From assembly GCF_900090275.1 (NCBI RefSeq), contig NZ_LT607755.1, forward strand, positions 2,976,001 to 3,040,000: DNA of 64,000 bases, written 5' to 3'. Each line of letters begins with the position of its first letter. The first letter of the stretch is position 1. Positions 1 to 7,757 of this stretch are shown piece after piece. Origin of the DNA: Micromonospora zamorensis (GTDB lineage: Bacteria > Actinomycetota > Actinomycetes > Mycobacteriales > Micromonosporaceae). The position numbers and the translations under genes are program-made. The notes under the pieces were generated by a model. The model ran no database searches and had not been told where the DNA came from. It saw only the letters and a list, made by a program, of their open reading frames with translations.

Positions 1-398
1 CACCACAGCACGTCGATGCGGGAGAGCAGGTAGATCCGGACCAGCGCGGTGAGGTCACGCGCCGAGGTGCGGTCGTTCGGCTGGTAGCGGGCCATCTCCA
101 GCAGCAGCGTCTCGCGGGCGCCGATCAGCCCCTGCGGGGTGGCGTCGAGGACGTCGGCGAGCGCCGGCTCGCGCAGTCGTTCGTCGATGAGCACCTGTCG
201 AGCCCGGGTGCTCGACGCGTCGGCCAGCGCGCCCACCTCGACCAGAAGCTCGGCGACGGCTGTCCGGTAGGCGGCGAGGTCCGGCTCGGGAGTGGGAACG
301 CGGCGGGGAGTCGCGCCGGGGGGCCGGCGGCGTGCCGGCGCGGTGGGCGACACGGGCGAACCGGGTTGCTGTCCCGGGCTACGGCTGGGCACACGCAT
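1..398 (-). CDS. Unknown protein, 3' part cut off by window edge
   Basis: An open frame runs from an ATG at 398 leftward off the window, giving about 132 residues. The start follows a GGAG/AAGGGA ribosome-binding region. The first 35 residues are Arg/Pro-rich and probably disordered. After that come helical, Leu/Ala-rich stretches (LLVEVGALADAS, TLLLEMARYQ, ALVRIYLLSRIDVLW). I do not recognise the family. The part visible could be a helical bundle or the start of a membrane segment. It is oriented like the next two genes but separated from them by about 100 bases, so it is probably its own transcript. Confidence 0.5.
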   Translation of the reverse strand, partial: MRVPSRSPGQQPGSPVSPTAPARRRPPGATPRRVPTPEPDLAAYRTAVAELLVEVGALADASSTRARQVLIDERLREPALADVLDATPQGLIGARETLLLEMARYQPNDRTSARDLTALVRIYLLSRIDVLW

Positions 399-497
399 GA
401 CGGGGTCCCTTCTCCGGTCACGACACTGGGTGGTTCGCCCTGTAACACACCGTAATTGCCGAGACCGGAGTGGACCGAACAATCCTCCTATCTACTC

Positions 498-1319
498 CTA
501 AGGGAGCCGACCGTCCGGTTGGACACCGGCTCTCGGCGGCACCAGGCCCTGCACCTCGGCGTACGACGGCAGCCCTTCCGTCGTCGCGAGCCCGCCGGCG
601 CGTACCTGGTCGGCGGCGGCGAGCGCGGCGGCCAGCGCCACCCGGAACAGCAGGGAGCCGGTGCTGACCCGGGCAACCCCCGCGGCGGCCAGTTCGTCCA
701 GTCCTGGTCCGCCCGGCTGGTACAGCGCGTTCACCGGGGCGTCGATCCGCCCGGTGAGCACGCGCAGCGTGGCCGGGTCGACGATGCCGGGCACGAAGAT
801 CCCGTCGGCGCCGGCGGCCCGGTAGGCGTGGGCCCGGGCGAGAGTCTGCGGCAGCGGGTCGTCCACCCCCAGCCACCAGGTGTCGGTCCGGGCGTTGACG
901 AACAGGTCCGGCACCGCCGCCTTCACCGCCGCGACCTTGGCGGCGATGCAGTCCGGCTCGGTGAGGGTGCCGTCGGCACGTCCGTCCTCCAGGTTGATGC
1001 CGACCACGCCGAGCCCGGCCAGCTCCGCCACGTACCCGGCGACCGCCGCCGGATCATCGCTGAACCCGGCCTCGATGTCGACGCTGAGCAGCACCGGCAG
1101 GTTGGCCAGCCGGCGGGCCAGGGCCAGGGTCTCCTGCGCGGTGGCAGCGGTGCCGTCGGGTCGGCCCGCCGCCGCGGCGACCCCGAGGCTGGTGGTGCCG
1201 ATCGCCGGGTGGCCGCGCGCGGCGAGCGCCGCCGCCGAGGCGTGGTCCCAGGCGTTCGGCAGCAGCAGGGGTCGGCCGGTGTGGTGCAGGGCGCGGAAGT
1301 CGGCAGGGCGGTCGGTCAT
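498..1319 (-). CDS. Isocitrate lyase/PEP mutase family protein
   Basis: 273 residues, the usual size for this TIM-barrel family, whose members form or break C-C or C-P bonds next to a carboxylate with Mg2+. Visible landmarks are PNAWDHASA near the N-terminus, SVDIEAGF (metal-binding acid region), GINLEDG and NARTDTWW. The KKCGH-type loop of true isocitrate lyases is absent, as in the small carboxyvinyl-carboxyphosphonate mutase-like oxaloacetate or methylisocitrate lyase relatives. The start codon overlaps the stop of the upstream P450 gene (ATGA at 1316-1319), so the two are translationally coupled. The substrate cannot be told from sequence; a phosphonate role is unsupported because no phosphonate genes are nearby. 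Confidence 0.85.
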   Translation of the reverse strand: MTDRPADFRALHHTGRPLLLPNAWDHASAAALAARGHPAIGTTSLGVAAAAGRPDGTAATAQETLALARRLANLPVLLSVDIEAGFSDDPAAVAGYVAELAGLGVVGINLEDGRADGTLTEPDCIAAKVAAVKAAVPDLFVNARTDTWWLGVDDPLPQTLARAHAYRAAGADGIFVPGIVDPATLRVLTGRIDAPVNALYQPGGPGLDELAAAGVARVSTGSLLFRVALAAALAAADQVRAGGLATTEGLPSYAEVQGLVPPRAGVQPDGRLP

Positions 1320-2359
1320 CGGACGCTCACCTCCAGGTTCGTCGGGACACGCAGGGTCGGGTGCGGCTCGTGGCGCAGGTCGGCTCGGAGACGCCGGCAG
1401 CGTGCGCGCAGCACGTCGAACACCCCGGTGGCCAGGGCCAGGGCGTGCCGGTCGCCGGGGCAGCCGCGCTCCCCCGCCCCGAAGGTCAGCAGACCCGCAC
1501 CGGGCCGACCGGGCCGGAACGCCGCCGGCTCGCAGAACACCAGCGGGTCACGGTTGGCGGCGTCGAAGCGCAGCAGCACCGGGCTGCCCGCCGGCAGGTC
1601 CCGCCCACCCAGGCGTACCCCGGCGGTGGTGACGCGCCGGGTCGCCCGCACCGGCGGGTCGAGCCGCAGCACCTCGGCCAGCATCGCGCCGGTCTCCGCC
1701 GGCCCGGGCACACCGCCTGGCAGGCCGCCGAGCGGTGGCAGCAGGTGGTGGGCGGCGGCACCGATCAGACCGGCCGTCGCGTCGCACGCCTGGACCAGCA
1801 GACCGATCAGGTTCGCCCGCACCTCCGGCGGGGCCGGCGGCGCGAGCGCCAGCAACGTCGCGACCGCCTGGTCGGCCCGCCGGGCCAACGCAGGATCAAC
1901 CCCCGGGTGGTACGCGGCAGCGACGACAGCGACCGCCGTCCCGGCGGCTGCCGGATCGGCGAGGCCGAGCCGACCGGCCAGCACCCGCAGCGGCACCGGC
2001 CGGGCCACGTCACGCGTCACGTCGAGGCGGTCGCCGGCCCGGTCCAGGACAGCGACGGTCAGCCGGGCCGCCTCGTGCCGCAGCTCGTCCGGGTCCAGCT
2101 CGGTCAGCGCGCTCACCACGACCGCCCGGCGCTCGGCGTGCTGCTGCGGTGGGCTGAACCGGCTGACCGAGGCGCGCAGCCAGGCGAGCGTGCCGGGCGG
2201 GCCGCTCTCGACGGCCGGCACCCGGAAGGCCGGGTCGGTGAGCGCCGCCCGCACATCGACGTGCCGTGTCACCCACCAACCGCGCTCCGGTTCGAACGAT
2301 GGCGGGCCGCAGTCCGGCGTTCCGGGAGCGGGAGCGATGTCAGGCCAGCTGTCAGTCAC
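1316..2359 (-). CDS. Short, degenerate cytochrome P450
   Basis: A P450-fold protein of about 347 residues, shorter than the usual 390-410. The heme-binding loop is clear (FGAGERGCPGD with the Cys ligand) and the K-helix ExxR is present in AEVLRLDPP. The I-helix stretch reads TAGLIGAAAHH and lacks the acid-threonine pair used for proton delivery, so normal monooxygenation is doubtful. The start used is GTG at 2359 (VTDSWPD); an in-frame GTG at 2395 would add 12 residues and neither has a convincing Shine-Dalgarno. The gene is coupled to the downstream PEP mutase-family gene by a 4-base overlap, which suggests a shared pathway. No ferredoxin gene is adjacent. Confidence 0.8.
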   Translation of the reverse strand: MTDSWPDIAPAPGTPDCGPPSFEPERGWWVTRHVDVRAALTDPAFRVPAVESGPPGTLAWLRASVSRFSPPQQHAERRAVVVSALTELDPDELRHEAARLTVAVLDRAGDRLDVTRDVARPVPLRVLAGRLGLADPAAAGTAVAVVAAAYHPGVDPALARRADQAVATLLALAPPAPPEVRANLIGLLVQACDATAGLIGAAAHHLLPPLGGLPGGVPGPAETGAMLAEVLRLDPPVRATRRVTTAGVRLGGRDLPAGSPVLLRFDAANRDPLVFCEPAAFRPGRPGAGLLTFGAGERGCPGDRHALALATGVFDVLRARCRRLRADLRHEPHPTLRVPTNLEVSVR

Positions 2360-2462
2360 GGCCCGACCGTAGAACCCGAACCCTTCGCTCCCCACCGAAC
2401 AGTCAAGCCCGCACCGCGCCGCGCGCCCCGCGAGGGCGGCCGCTGGCGGGGTGGGCGGTGGG

Positions 2463-3206
2463 TCAGGCTCGGCCGCTGGTGGGTGTCGGGGGCGACGTGG
2501 GGGTGAGGGTGTCGTCCGGGACCTGCAGGGTCTCGGCCAGGGCGACGCGACCGATCGGGGTGAGACGGATCGCGCGGCCGGCGCCCTGGGTGATCCAGCC
2601 CAGGTCGGTGAAGCGGCGGCACAGTGCCGCCCCGAGCGCCCCGGCCAGGTGCGAGCGGCGTTCGGTCCAGTCGAGGCAGTCGCGGACCACCGGGCGGCGG
2701 GCGGTGCGCAGCACCTGCACGGGTACGCCCAGGTCGGCCGCCCACGCCCACCCGTCGGCGGTCAGCGCCAACCCGCTGGACCGGTCCAGCCGTCCGTCGG
2801 CCAGCAGGGCGTCGTACATCAGCACACCGAGGCGCCCGGCCAGGTGGTCGTAGCAGGTCCGGGCGTACGCCAGAGCCGCGCTCGCGGTGGCGGCCCGCAG
2901 CGACCCGACCGGTGCGGGTGGGGTCGGCGCGTGCCCGGCCAGGTCCTCGATCAGCTGGGCCACCGACGGCCCGGCCAGCCGCAGGTAGCGGTGCCGACCC
3001 TGCCGTTCCTCGACCAGCAGCCCGCCCCGGACCAGCCGGGTGAGGTGGTCGCTGGCCGTCGACGGGGCGACCCCGGCGCGGCGGGCCAACTCCCCGGCGG
3101 TCCACGCCCGGCCGTCGAGCAGCGCGAGGCAGATGCCGGCCCGGGTGCCGTCGGCCAGCAGCGCGGCGAGTTCGGCCATTCCCCGGCCCTCGGTGCCACC
3201 ACTCAT
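2463..3206 (-). CDS. ArsR-type winged-helix transcriptional regulator
   Basis: 247 residues. The N-terminal 80 form an ArsR/HTH_20 winged helix (LADGTRAGICLALLDG, then TAGELARRAGVAPST, then the wing RQGRHRYLRL). The rest is a helical C-terminal region found in longer actinobacterial ArsR-like repressors and ends in a Thr/Pro-rich tail. No cysteine metal-site motif is visible in the HTH, so a small-molecule rather than a metal effector is more likely. The start at 3206 is followed by an in-frame ATG at 3179 that could also serve. It is divergent from the GH43 gene, with a palindrome between them, so control of that gene is the simplest inference. Confidence 0.85.
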   Translation of the reverse strand: MSGGTEGRGMAELAALLADGTRAGICLALLDGRAWTAGELARRAGVAPSTASDHLTRLVRGGLLVEERQGRHRYLRLAGPSVAQLIEDLAGHAPTPPAPVGSLRAATASAALAYARTCYDHLAGRLGVLMYDALLADGRLDRSSGLALTADGWAWAADLGVPVQVLRTARRPVVRDCLDWTERRSHLAGALGAALCRRFTDLGWITQGAGRAIRLTPIGRVALAETLQVPDDTLTPTSPPTPTSGRA

Positions 3207-3290
3207 GGCCCCATCATCGCCCCGGCCATCGGCGCGGTGAGCGGCCGGGTGCGGCACGCGGGTACGCGAGACCGCAGGCGTCGATCTCTT

Positions 3291-3314
3291 TACAACGTTG
3301 TATCCATCGTTGTA
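3291..3314. promoter_or_regulatory. Palindromic operator between regulator and GH43 gene
   Basis: TACAACGTTGTA at 3291-3302 is a perfect 12-base palindrome, and TACAACG at 3291-3297 is repeated inverted as CGTTGTA at 3308-3314. The pair sits in an AT-rich patch inside a very GC-rich intergenic region, 47-70 bases before the GH43 start and 85 bases before the ArsR-type regulator. It is a plausible operator for the regulator; this is inference. Confidence 0.6.
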
Positions 3315-3360
3315 GAAACGAGGGCACGACCCCACGCCCACTCCCCCGAGGCAGGTCCAC

Positions 3361-5586
3361 ATGCGACACCTTCGCCGCGGCGGCGCGCTCGCCGCCGCGC
3401 TCGGTCTGATCCTGGCCACGTTGGCGCCCCCACCCGCCGCCGGCTCCGGCGGTCCGTCCCGCTACGACAATCCGATCTCGGTCGGGGTGGGCGACACGTT
3501 CGCCGACCCGGTCATCGTGCGCGGCGACGACGGCTTCTGGTACGCCTACGGCACCACCGACCCGCTGCGCGAGGGCGAGCACGAATTCCACCGGGTGCCC
3601 ACCGCCCGCTCGGCCAACCTGGTCGACTGGACCTACGTCGGGGACGCGTTCGGCCCGGAGCAGCGGCCACCGTACGCGGCGCCCGGTGCGGCCTTCTGGG
3701 CACCTGACGTGCGCCGCGTCGGCGATCAGTGGGTCATGTACGTGACGGTCACCGACACCACCGTCTCCGCCGAGGGCAGCGACTACGCCATCGGCGCGGC
3801 CACCGCGCCCACCCCGACCGGCCCGTGGACCTTCGCCGCGCAACCCGTGGTGGCACCCCGCCCCGGCGGGGGCGGCGGCTATCTGTGGACCATCGACCCC
3901 AGCCAGTTCACCGACATCGACGGCCGGGGCTACCTCTACTACGGCAGCTACTACGGCGGCATCTCGGTCACCGAACTCAGCGCGGACGGGCTGACCGCCG
4001 TGGGCACGCCGACGCAGGTGGCGATCGACAACAAGTTCGAGGGCAGCTACGTGCTGCGCCACGACGGCTGGTACTACCTGTTCGCCTCCACGGCCAACTG
4101 CTGCGCCGGCCCGGCCACCGGCTACTCCGTCCAGGTGGGACGCGCACGCAGCCCGCGCGGCCCGTTCACCGACCGCGACGGCGTCGCGCTGACCGCGTCC
4201 CGGGCGGGTGGCACGCCGGTGCTGACCCAGAACGGCAACCGGTGGATCGGCACCGGGCACAACGGCTTCCTCACCGACCTGTCCGGCCAGGACTGGATCG
4301 TCTACCACGCGATCGATCGCGCCGACCCGTACCTCGACGAGCCGTTCGGCATCAACGAACGCCCGATGCTGCTCGACCGCCTCGACTGGATCGACGGTTG
4401 GCCGACCGTGAACGCCGGCGCCGGACCGTCCGAGGGCGCCCGACCCGCACCGGTGACCACCGGCCGGGTCGACGACCGGTTCGACAACACCGGGCTGGCC
4501 GGCTGGCGACGTGTCACGGGCCGGTGGCGGGTCACCGACGGCCGGCTCGTCGGCAGCGGCGCGCTGACCAGTCGTACCACTGTGGGCGGTGACGTGCGGG
4601 CGGAGGCCGACCTGCGGCTCACCGGCGCGGTCAGCGCCGGGATCACCCTCGGTGACCGGGTCGAGGTCCGCGTCGACGCCGCCGGTGGCCGGCTCGTCGC
4701 CAGCGACGGCCGCCGCCGCGCGACCACGCCGCTGCCCGTCGGGCTCGACCTGGCCGACCCGCACAACCTGGCCATCGAGGTACGCGGACAGCAACTCGTC
4801 GCCGAGCTGAGCCCGGCCCGCCTCGGTGACCAGGTCGCCGTGGTGTCGCTGCGGCTGGACCGCCCGGTCGCGGGGCGCCCTGGGCTGGCCGCCGCCGGTG
4901 GTCCGGCCGAGTTCGACAACGTCAGCGTGGCCCGACTGTTCCAGCCGGCGAAGCGGGCGGTGCCCGAGCCCCACGTCGGGGCGCCGCTGCGGGCGTACTC
5001 CGACGAGTTCACCGATGGGCTCGACGGCGACTGGCGGTGGGTCCGCGAGGACCCGGCGGTCACCGCCGCCGACGGCGCGCTGCGCTGGCCGGTGCAGTCG
5101 GCCGACCTGACCGGCACCGGCAACACCGCCGGCGTGCTGCTGCGCGACGCGCCGCGCGGCGACTACGTCGTCGAGACGAAGGTGACGGTGGACCTGGGTG
5201 AGGAGTCCGTCCGCAACTACCAGCAGGCGGGCCTGGTCGCCTACGTGGACGACGACCGGTTCGCCCGGCTGACCCAGGTGGCGATCTGGAACACCCGGCA
5301 GGTCGAGTACGGCTACGAGCTGCCCTTCGCCGGCCAGCCGGTCTACGGCGGCAGCATCGTCGGCACCCCGGCCACCACCACCTGGTTACGACTGGCGCAC
5401 CACGTCGACCCGGCCACCGGGGAGCACGAGTTCCGGGCCGGTTCCAGCCGGGACGGGCGTACCTGGACGTGGGGTGCGGTGTGGACGTTCCCGGCCGACA
5501 CCACTCCCCGGATCGGCCTGGTGGCGCACGGCGGCGCCGAACCGGCGGTCACCGCCGAGTTCGACTACCTGCGCTTCTACCGCTAG
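3361..5586 (+). CDS. Secreted GH43-family glycosidase with two LamG-like modules
   Basis: 741 residues. A signal peptide (MRHLRRGG, a hydrophobic stretch, then PPPAAGS) leads into a five-bladed GH43 domain (about residues 35-350). Three acidic positions fit the family's catalytic set: FADPVIVR (base Asp), TIDPSQF (pKa-modulating Asp) and KFEGSYVLR (acid Glu). Residues about 365-535 and 545-741 are two concanavalin-like beta-sandwich modules, the second like a beta-xylosidase C-terminal domain. It probably acts outside the cell on arabinose- or xylose-containing plant polysaccharide. It faces the ArsR-type regulator across a palindromic operator and is followed by a strong hairpin terminator, so it is monocistronic. 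Confidence 0.9.
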   Translation: MRHLRRGGALAAALGLILATLAPPPAAGSGGPSRYDNPISVGVGDTFADPVIVRGDDGFWYAYGTTDPLREGEHEFHRVPTARSANLVDWTYVGDAFGPEQRPPYAAPGAAFWAPDVRRVGDQWVMYVTVTDTTVSAEGSDYAIGAATAPTPTGPWTFAAQPVVAPRPGGGGGYLWTIDPSQFTDIDGRGYLYYGSYYGGISVTELSADGLTAVGTPTQVAIDNKFEGSYVLRHDGWYYLFASTANCCAGPATGYSVQVGRARSPRGPFTDRDGVALTASRAGGTPVLTQNGNRWIGTGHNGFLTDLSGQDWIVYHAIDRADPYLDEPFGINERPMLLDRLDWIDGWPTVNAGAGPSEGARPAPVTTGRVDDRFDNTGLAGWRRVTGRWRVTDGRLVGSGALTSRTTVGGDVRAEADLRLTGAVSAGITLGDRVEVRVDAAGGRLVASDGRRRATTPLPVGLDLADPHNLAIEVRGQQLVAELSPARLGDQVAVVSLRLDRPVAGRPGLAAAGGPAEFDNVSVARLFQPAKRAVPEPHVGAPLRAYSDEFTDGLDGDWRWVREDPAVTAADGALRWPVQSADLTGTGNTAGVLLRDAPRGDYVVETKVTVDLGEESVRNYQQAGLVAYVDDDRFARLTQVAIWNTRQVEYGYELPFAGQPVYGGSIVGTPATTTWLRLAHHVDPATGEHEFRAGSSRDGRTWTWGAVWTFPADTTPRIGLVAHGGAEPAVTAEFDYLRFYR

Positions 5587-5592
5587 AGCGGC

Positions 5593-5620
5593 GGGCCCCC
5601 TGCCGACGTGCAGGGGGCCC
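5593..5620 (+). terminator. Hairpin terminator after GH43 gene
   Basis: GGGCCCCCTGC at 5593-5603 pairs perfectly with GCAGGGGGCCC at 5610-5620 over a 6-base loop, starting 6 bases after the stop codon. There is no long U-tract, which is usual in high-GC actinomycetes. Confidence 0.8.
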
Positions 5621-5744
5621 TTCGACCCGGTCAACGTCGTGTCTGGTGACGCACTTGCCGGCTGCCCTACCCTGAAGGAGCCGCGGCGCCACTTCGGCAA
5701 GTCGAGGCCCTAGCGCCCGCACCCGGGCGGATGGAAGCAGCCGC

Positions 5745-6440
5745 ATGAACTGGACAACGTTCAGAAGCAACCGCACCCCTCACCGACTCCGCGCCGTGAC
5801 CGACCTGCAGTTCCCTGCCAGCGGGCGGCAGCAGCTACGAAACCGGCACCCCCATCTCAGCGACGACGACATCGCCCTCGTCGAAACCGCGACCCGGCAG
5901 TGGTTCCGGATCATCGCCCGCCAGGGCAGCGCGAAGCTGTCGGTGCCGTCGGTGGTCGTGGACGATCTGTGGCAGGAACTGACCCGGCATACGCAGGACT
6001 ACGCCGCCTTCTGCGACGCCGCGTTCGGGCGCCCTCTGCCGCACCAGCCCAGGCCCGCGACAGGCGGAGGCATGACCAACACCGATCGCAGCGCCCTGCT
6101 CGCCACGCTGAACCACGGCCGCCGGGACGAGGATTGTGGTCCGACCGGCCTTCCCCTGCTGTTCCGGGTGGACCAGGAGGTGCGCGTCCAGAATGGCAAC
6201 CGCTACCTGGCCGACTGCGGAGGCCGTGGCGAATGTTTCCCGGTCTCCGACCGCGTCTGCCTGCAACACCTCGCGGGGCCGGGCAAGCGGCCCAAGCCGC
6301 GAGGCATCCGCGGTGATCTGCCCTTCAACGACGGCCGTCACGGCTACGCCGGCGGTGCAGGCGGCAGTGGCGGAGGCGAGTTCAGTGGCGGGAGCGACGG
6401 AGGGGGCGGCGACGGCGGTGGCGGCGGGGGCAGCAACTGA
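5745..6440 (+). CDS. Glycine-rich GRDP-like protein
   Basis: 231 residues. Residues about 30-110 resemble the helical domain seen in plant and bacterial glycine-rich domain proteins: DDLWQELTRHTQDYAAFC, with the Trp, His-Thr and Phe-Cys spacing of that family. A Cys pair follows (DCGGRGECF). The C-terminal 35 residues are almost only Gly, Ser, Asp and Asn. No signal peptide or membrane segment is visible, so it is probably cytosolic. A GGATGGAAG ribosome-binding site lies 6 bases before ATG. Function unknown. Confidence 0.7.
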   Translation: MNWTTFRSNRTPHRLRAVTDLQFPASGRQQLRNRHPHLSDDDIALVETATRQWFRIIARQGSAKLSVPSVVVDDLWQELTRHTQDYAAFCDAAFGRPLPHQPRPATGGGMTNTDRSALLATLNHGRRDEDCGPTGLPLLFRVDQEVRVQNGNRYLADCGGRGECFPVSDRVCLQHLAGPGKRPKPRGIRGDLPFNDGRHGYAGGAGGSGGGEFSGGSDGGGGDGGGGGGSN

Positions 6441-6465
6441 AGGCCCCTGACACGCCGCGACGGGC

Positions 6466-6981
6466 CTAGGGCGTGGTCAGCGGTGTCAGCGTCCGGTCCG
6501 TGCCGTCGTAGCTGCGGGCGGCGTCGAAGTCCCCGGTCGGGCGCTGCCCACCGGCGACGGCACGGGCCAACCGCAGGTCCGCGTTGCGAAAGCGCAGGGC
6601 CAGGCTCAGGTGTGGCACCCACGCCCCCGGAGCGTGCCACGGCCGGTGCCCGTCGGCCTCGGCGAGAACGTCCCAGACGGCGGCGTGCAGCGCGGTCAGC
6701 GCCGACGTGGGTTGCACGAGCCAGACCAGCGGGGCGCTGCCGTCGAGGACGACAACGCGGTCGAGCGTGACCGGCATCGGGAGCGCGGCGTCGAACAGCT
6801 CGGCGAGGCGGCCCTCGATTCCGGGCGGAAACTCGTCGACGGCGGCGAGGGTCAGGTGCGGCCGGTTGGTCGGGTGGGTGTTGCGGGCCAGGCTCGGCAA
6901 CCCGGCAGCCGCCAACCGGTCCCAGACCGCCCGGACCTCGGCATCCAACCCAGGCGAGCAGACCAGTTCGACGGTACGCAC
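6466..6981 (-). CDS. 2'-5' RNA ligase/2H phosphoesterase family protein
   Basis: 171 residues, close to LigT/ThpR size. The two signature His-x-Thr/Ser motifs of the 2H phosphoesterase fold are present: HLTLAAV at about residue 46 and HLSLALRF at about 129, separated by the expected distance. Members hydrolyse or form 2',5'-phosphodiester or cyclic phosphodiester bonds on RNA or nucleotide substrates; the physiological substrate here is unknown. The start is GTG (MRTVELV). It converges on the glycine-rich gene with only 25 bases between stops and stands alone as a transcript. Confidence 0.85.
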   Translation of the reverse strand: MRTVELVCSPGLDAEVRAVWDRLAAAGLPSLARNTHPTNRPHLTLAAVDEFPPGIEGRLAELFDAALPMPVTLDRVVVLDGSAPLVWLVQPTSALTALHAAVWDVLAEADGHRPWHAPGAWVPHLSLALRFRNADLRLARAVAGGQRPTGDFDAARSYDGTDRTLTPLTTP

Positions 6982-7057
6982 CCCGACACGCTAGCGGGAC
7001 TGCTCCGCCCGACCGTCTGATCCCCCACGGCAGTGCGCTCCGCGCAGCCACCCCCCG

Positions 7058-7120
7058 CGTCGATCATGAAGTTAGCGGCGTCGATGCCGGCGTGTCGCGA
7101 CGCTAACTTCATGATCGACG
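7058..7120. repeat. Dispersed palindromic element, copy 1
   Basis: A perfect 20-base inverted repeat, CGTCGATCATGAAGTTAGCG at 7058-7077 and its complement at 7101-7120, with a 23-base spacer. It lies between the converging ends/starts of unrelated genes. The outer bases GTCGATCATG(a/g)AGTT are shared with the element at 44321-44398 and partly with 28163-28239, so this is one member of a REP-like family and not just a terminator. Confidence 0.8.
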
Positions 7121-7152
7121 GGGCGGGTGAGGGGGTGGGGTGGGGGGCTCGG

Positions 7153-7757
7153 TTATAGCCAGCCGTTGTTTCGGGCGGTGCGGACGGCTTCGGCCCGGTC
7201 GGTCGCGCCTAGTTTCTGTACGGCGGCGGAGAGGTGGTTGCGGACGGTGCCGGGGACAGGTGCACCCGGCGGGCGATTACCGCGACCGGCGCGCCGACCT
7301 CCGCCAGCCGTAGCGTCTCCAGCTCCCGCGGCGTCAGCGGGCAGGCCGGCAGGGTCAACGCGTCGGCGGCCAGCGACGGGTCGACGTACCGTCCGCCGGC
7401 GTGCACCCGGCGGATCACGTCGGCGAGCGCGCCACCGGGCGAGCCCTTGGGCACGAAACCGCGCGCCCCGGCGGTCAGTGCCTGACGCAGGTGCCCCGGG
7501 CGGCCGTGCCCGGTCAGCACGACCACCGCGCACTCAGGACGGACGCGGGCCAGCTCGGCGGCCACCGCGATGCCGTCCAGGCCGGGCATCTCCAGGTCCA
7601 CCACCGCCACGTCCGGGTGGTGCGCGAGCGTCGCGGTGACCGCCGTGGGTCCGTCGGCGGCCTGGGCCACCACGTCGATGTCCGGTTCGAGGCCGAGCAG
7701 CGCGGCGACCGCGACCCGGATCAGGTCCTCGTCGTCGGCGAGCAGGACACGGATCAC
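7153..7757 (-). pseudogene. NarL/LuxR-type response regulator, frameshifted in the HTH
   Basis: Partner of the kinase immediately upstream, coupled by a GTGA overlap (GTG start at 7757). The receiver domain is intact (LLADDED acidic pocket, VVDLEMPG with phospho-acceptor Asp54, VLTGHG, FVPKG Lys). The LuxR-type HTH starts in frame (PLTPRELETLRL, VIARRVHLSP) but the frame is lost at the G-run 7252-7255. Adding one base there restores PGTVRNHLSAAVQKLG and the C-terminus NNGWL ending at 7153. As read, the protein stops early without its recognition helix. This is either a genuine inactivating deletion or a homopolymer sequencing error. The intact kinase favours the latter, but the sequence alone cannot decide. 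Confidence 0.75.

Noticed and set aside
456..2372. Long plus-strand open frame (638 codons) across the PEP mutase/P450 region
   Set aside because: Arg/Pro/Ser-rich low-complexity product antisense to two recognisable enzymes; a GC-bias shadow.
3214..4974. 586-codon minus-strand open frame
   Set aside because: Antisense to the GH43 gene, repetitive Gly/Arg/Val product, no ribosome-binding site.
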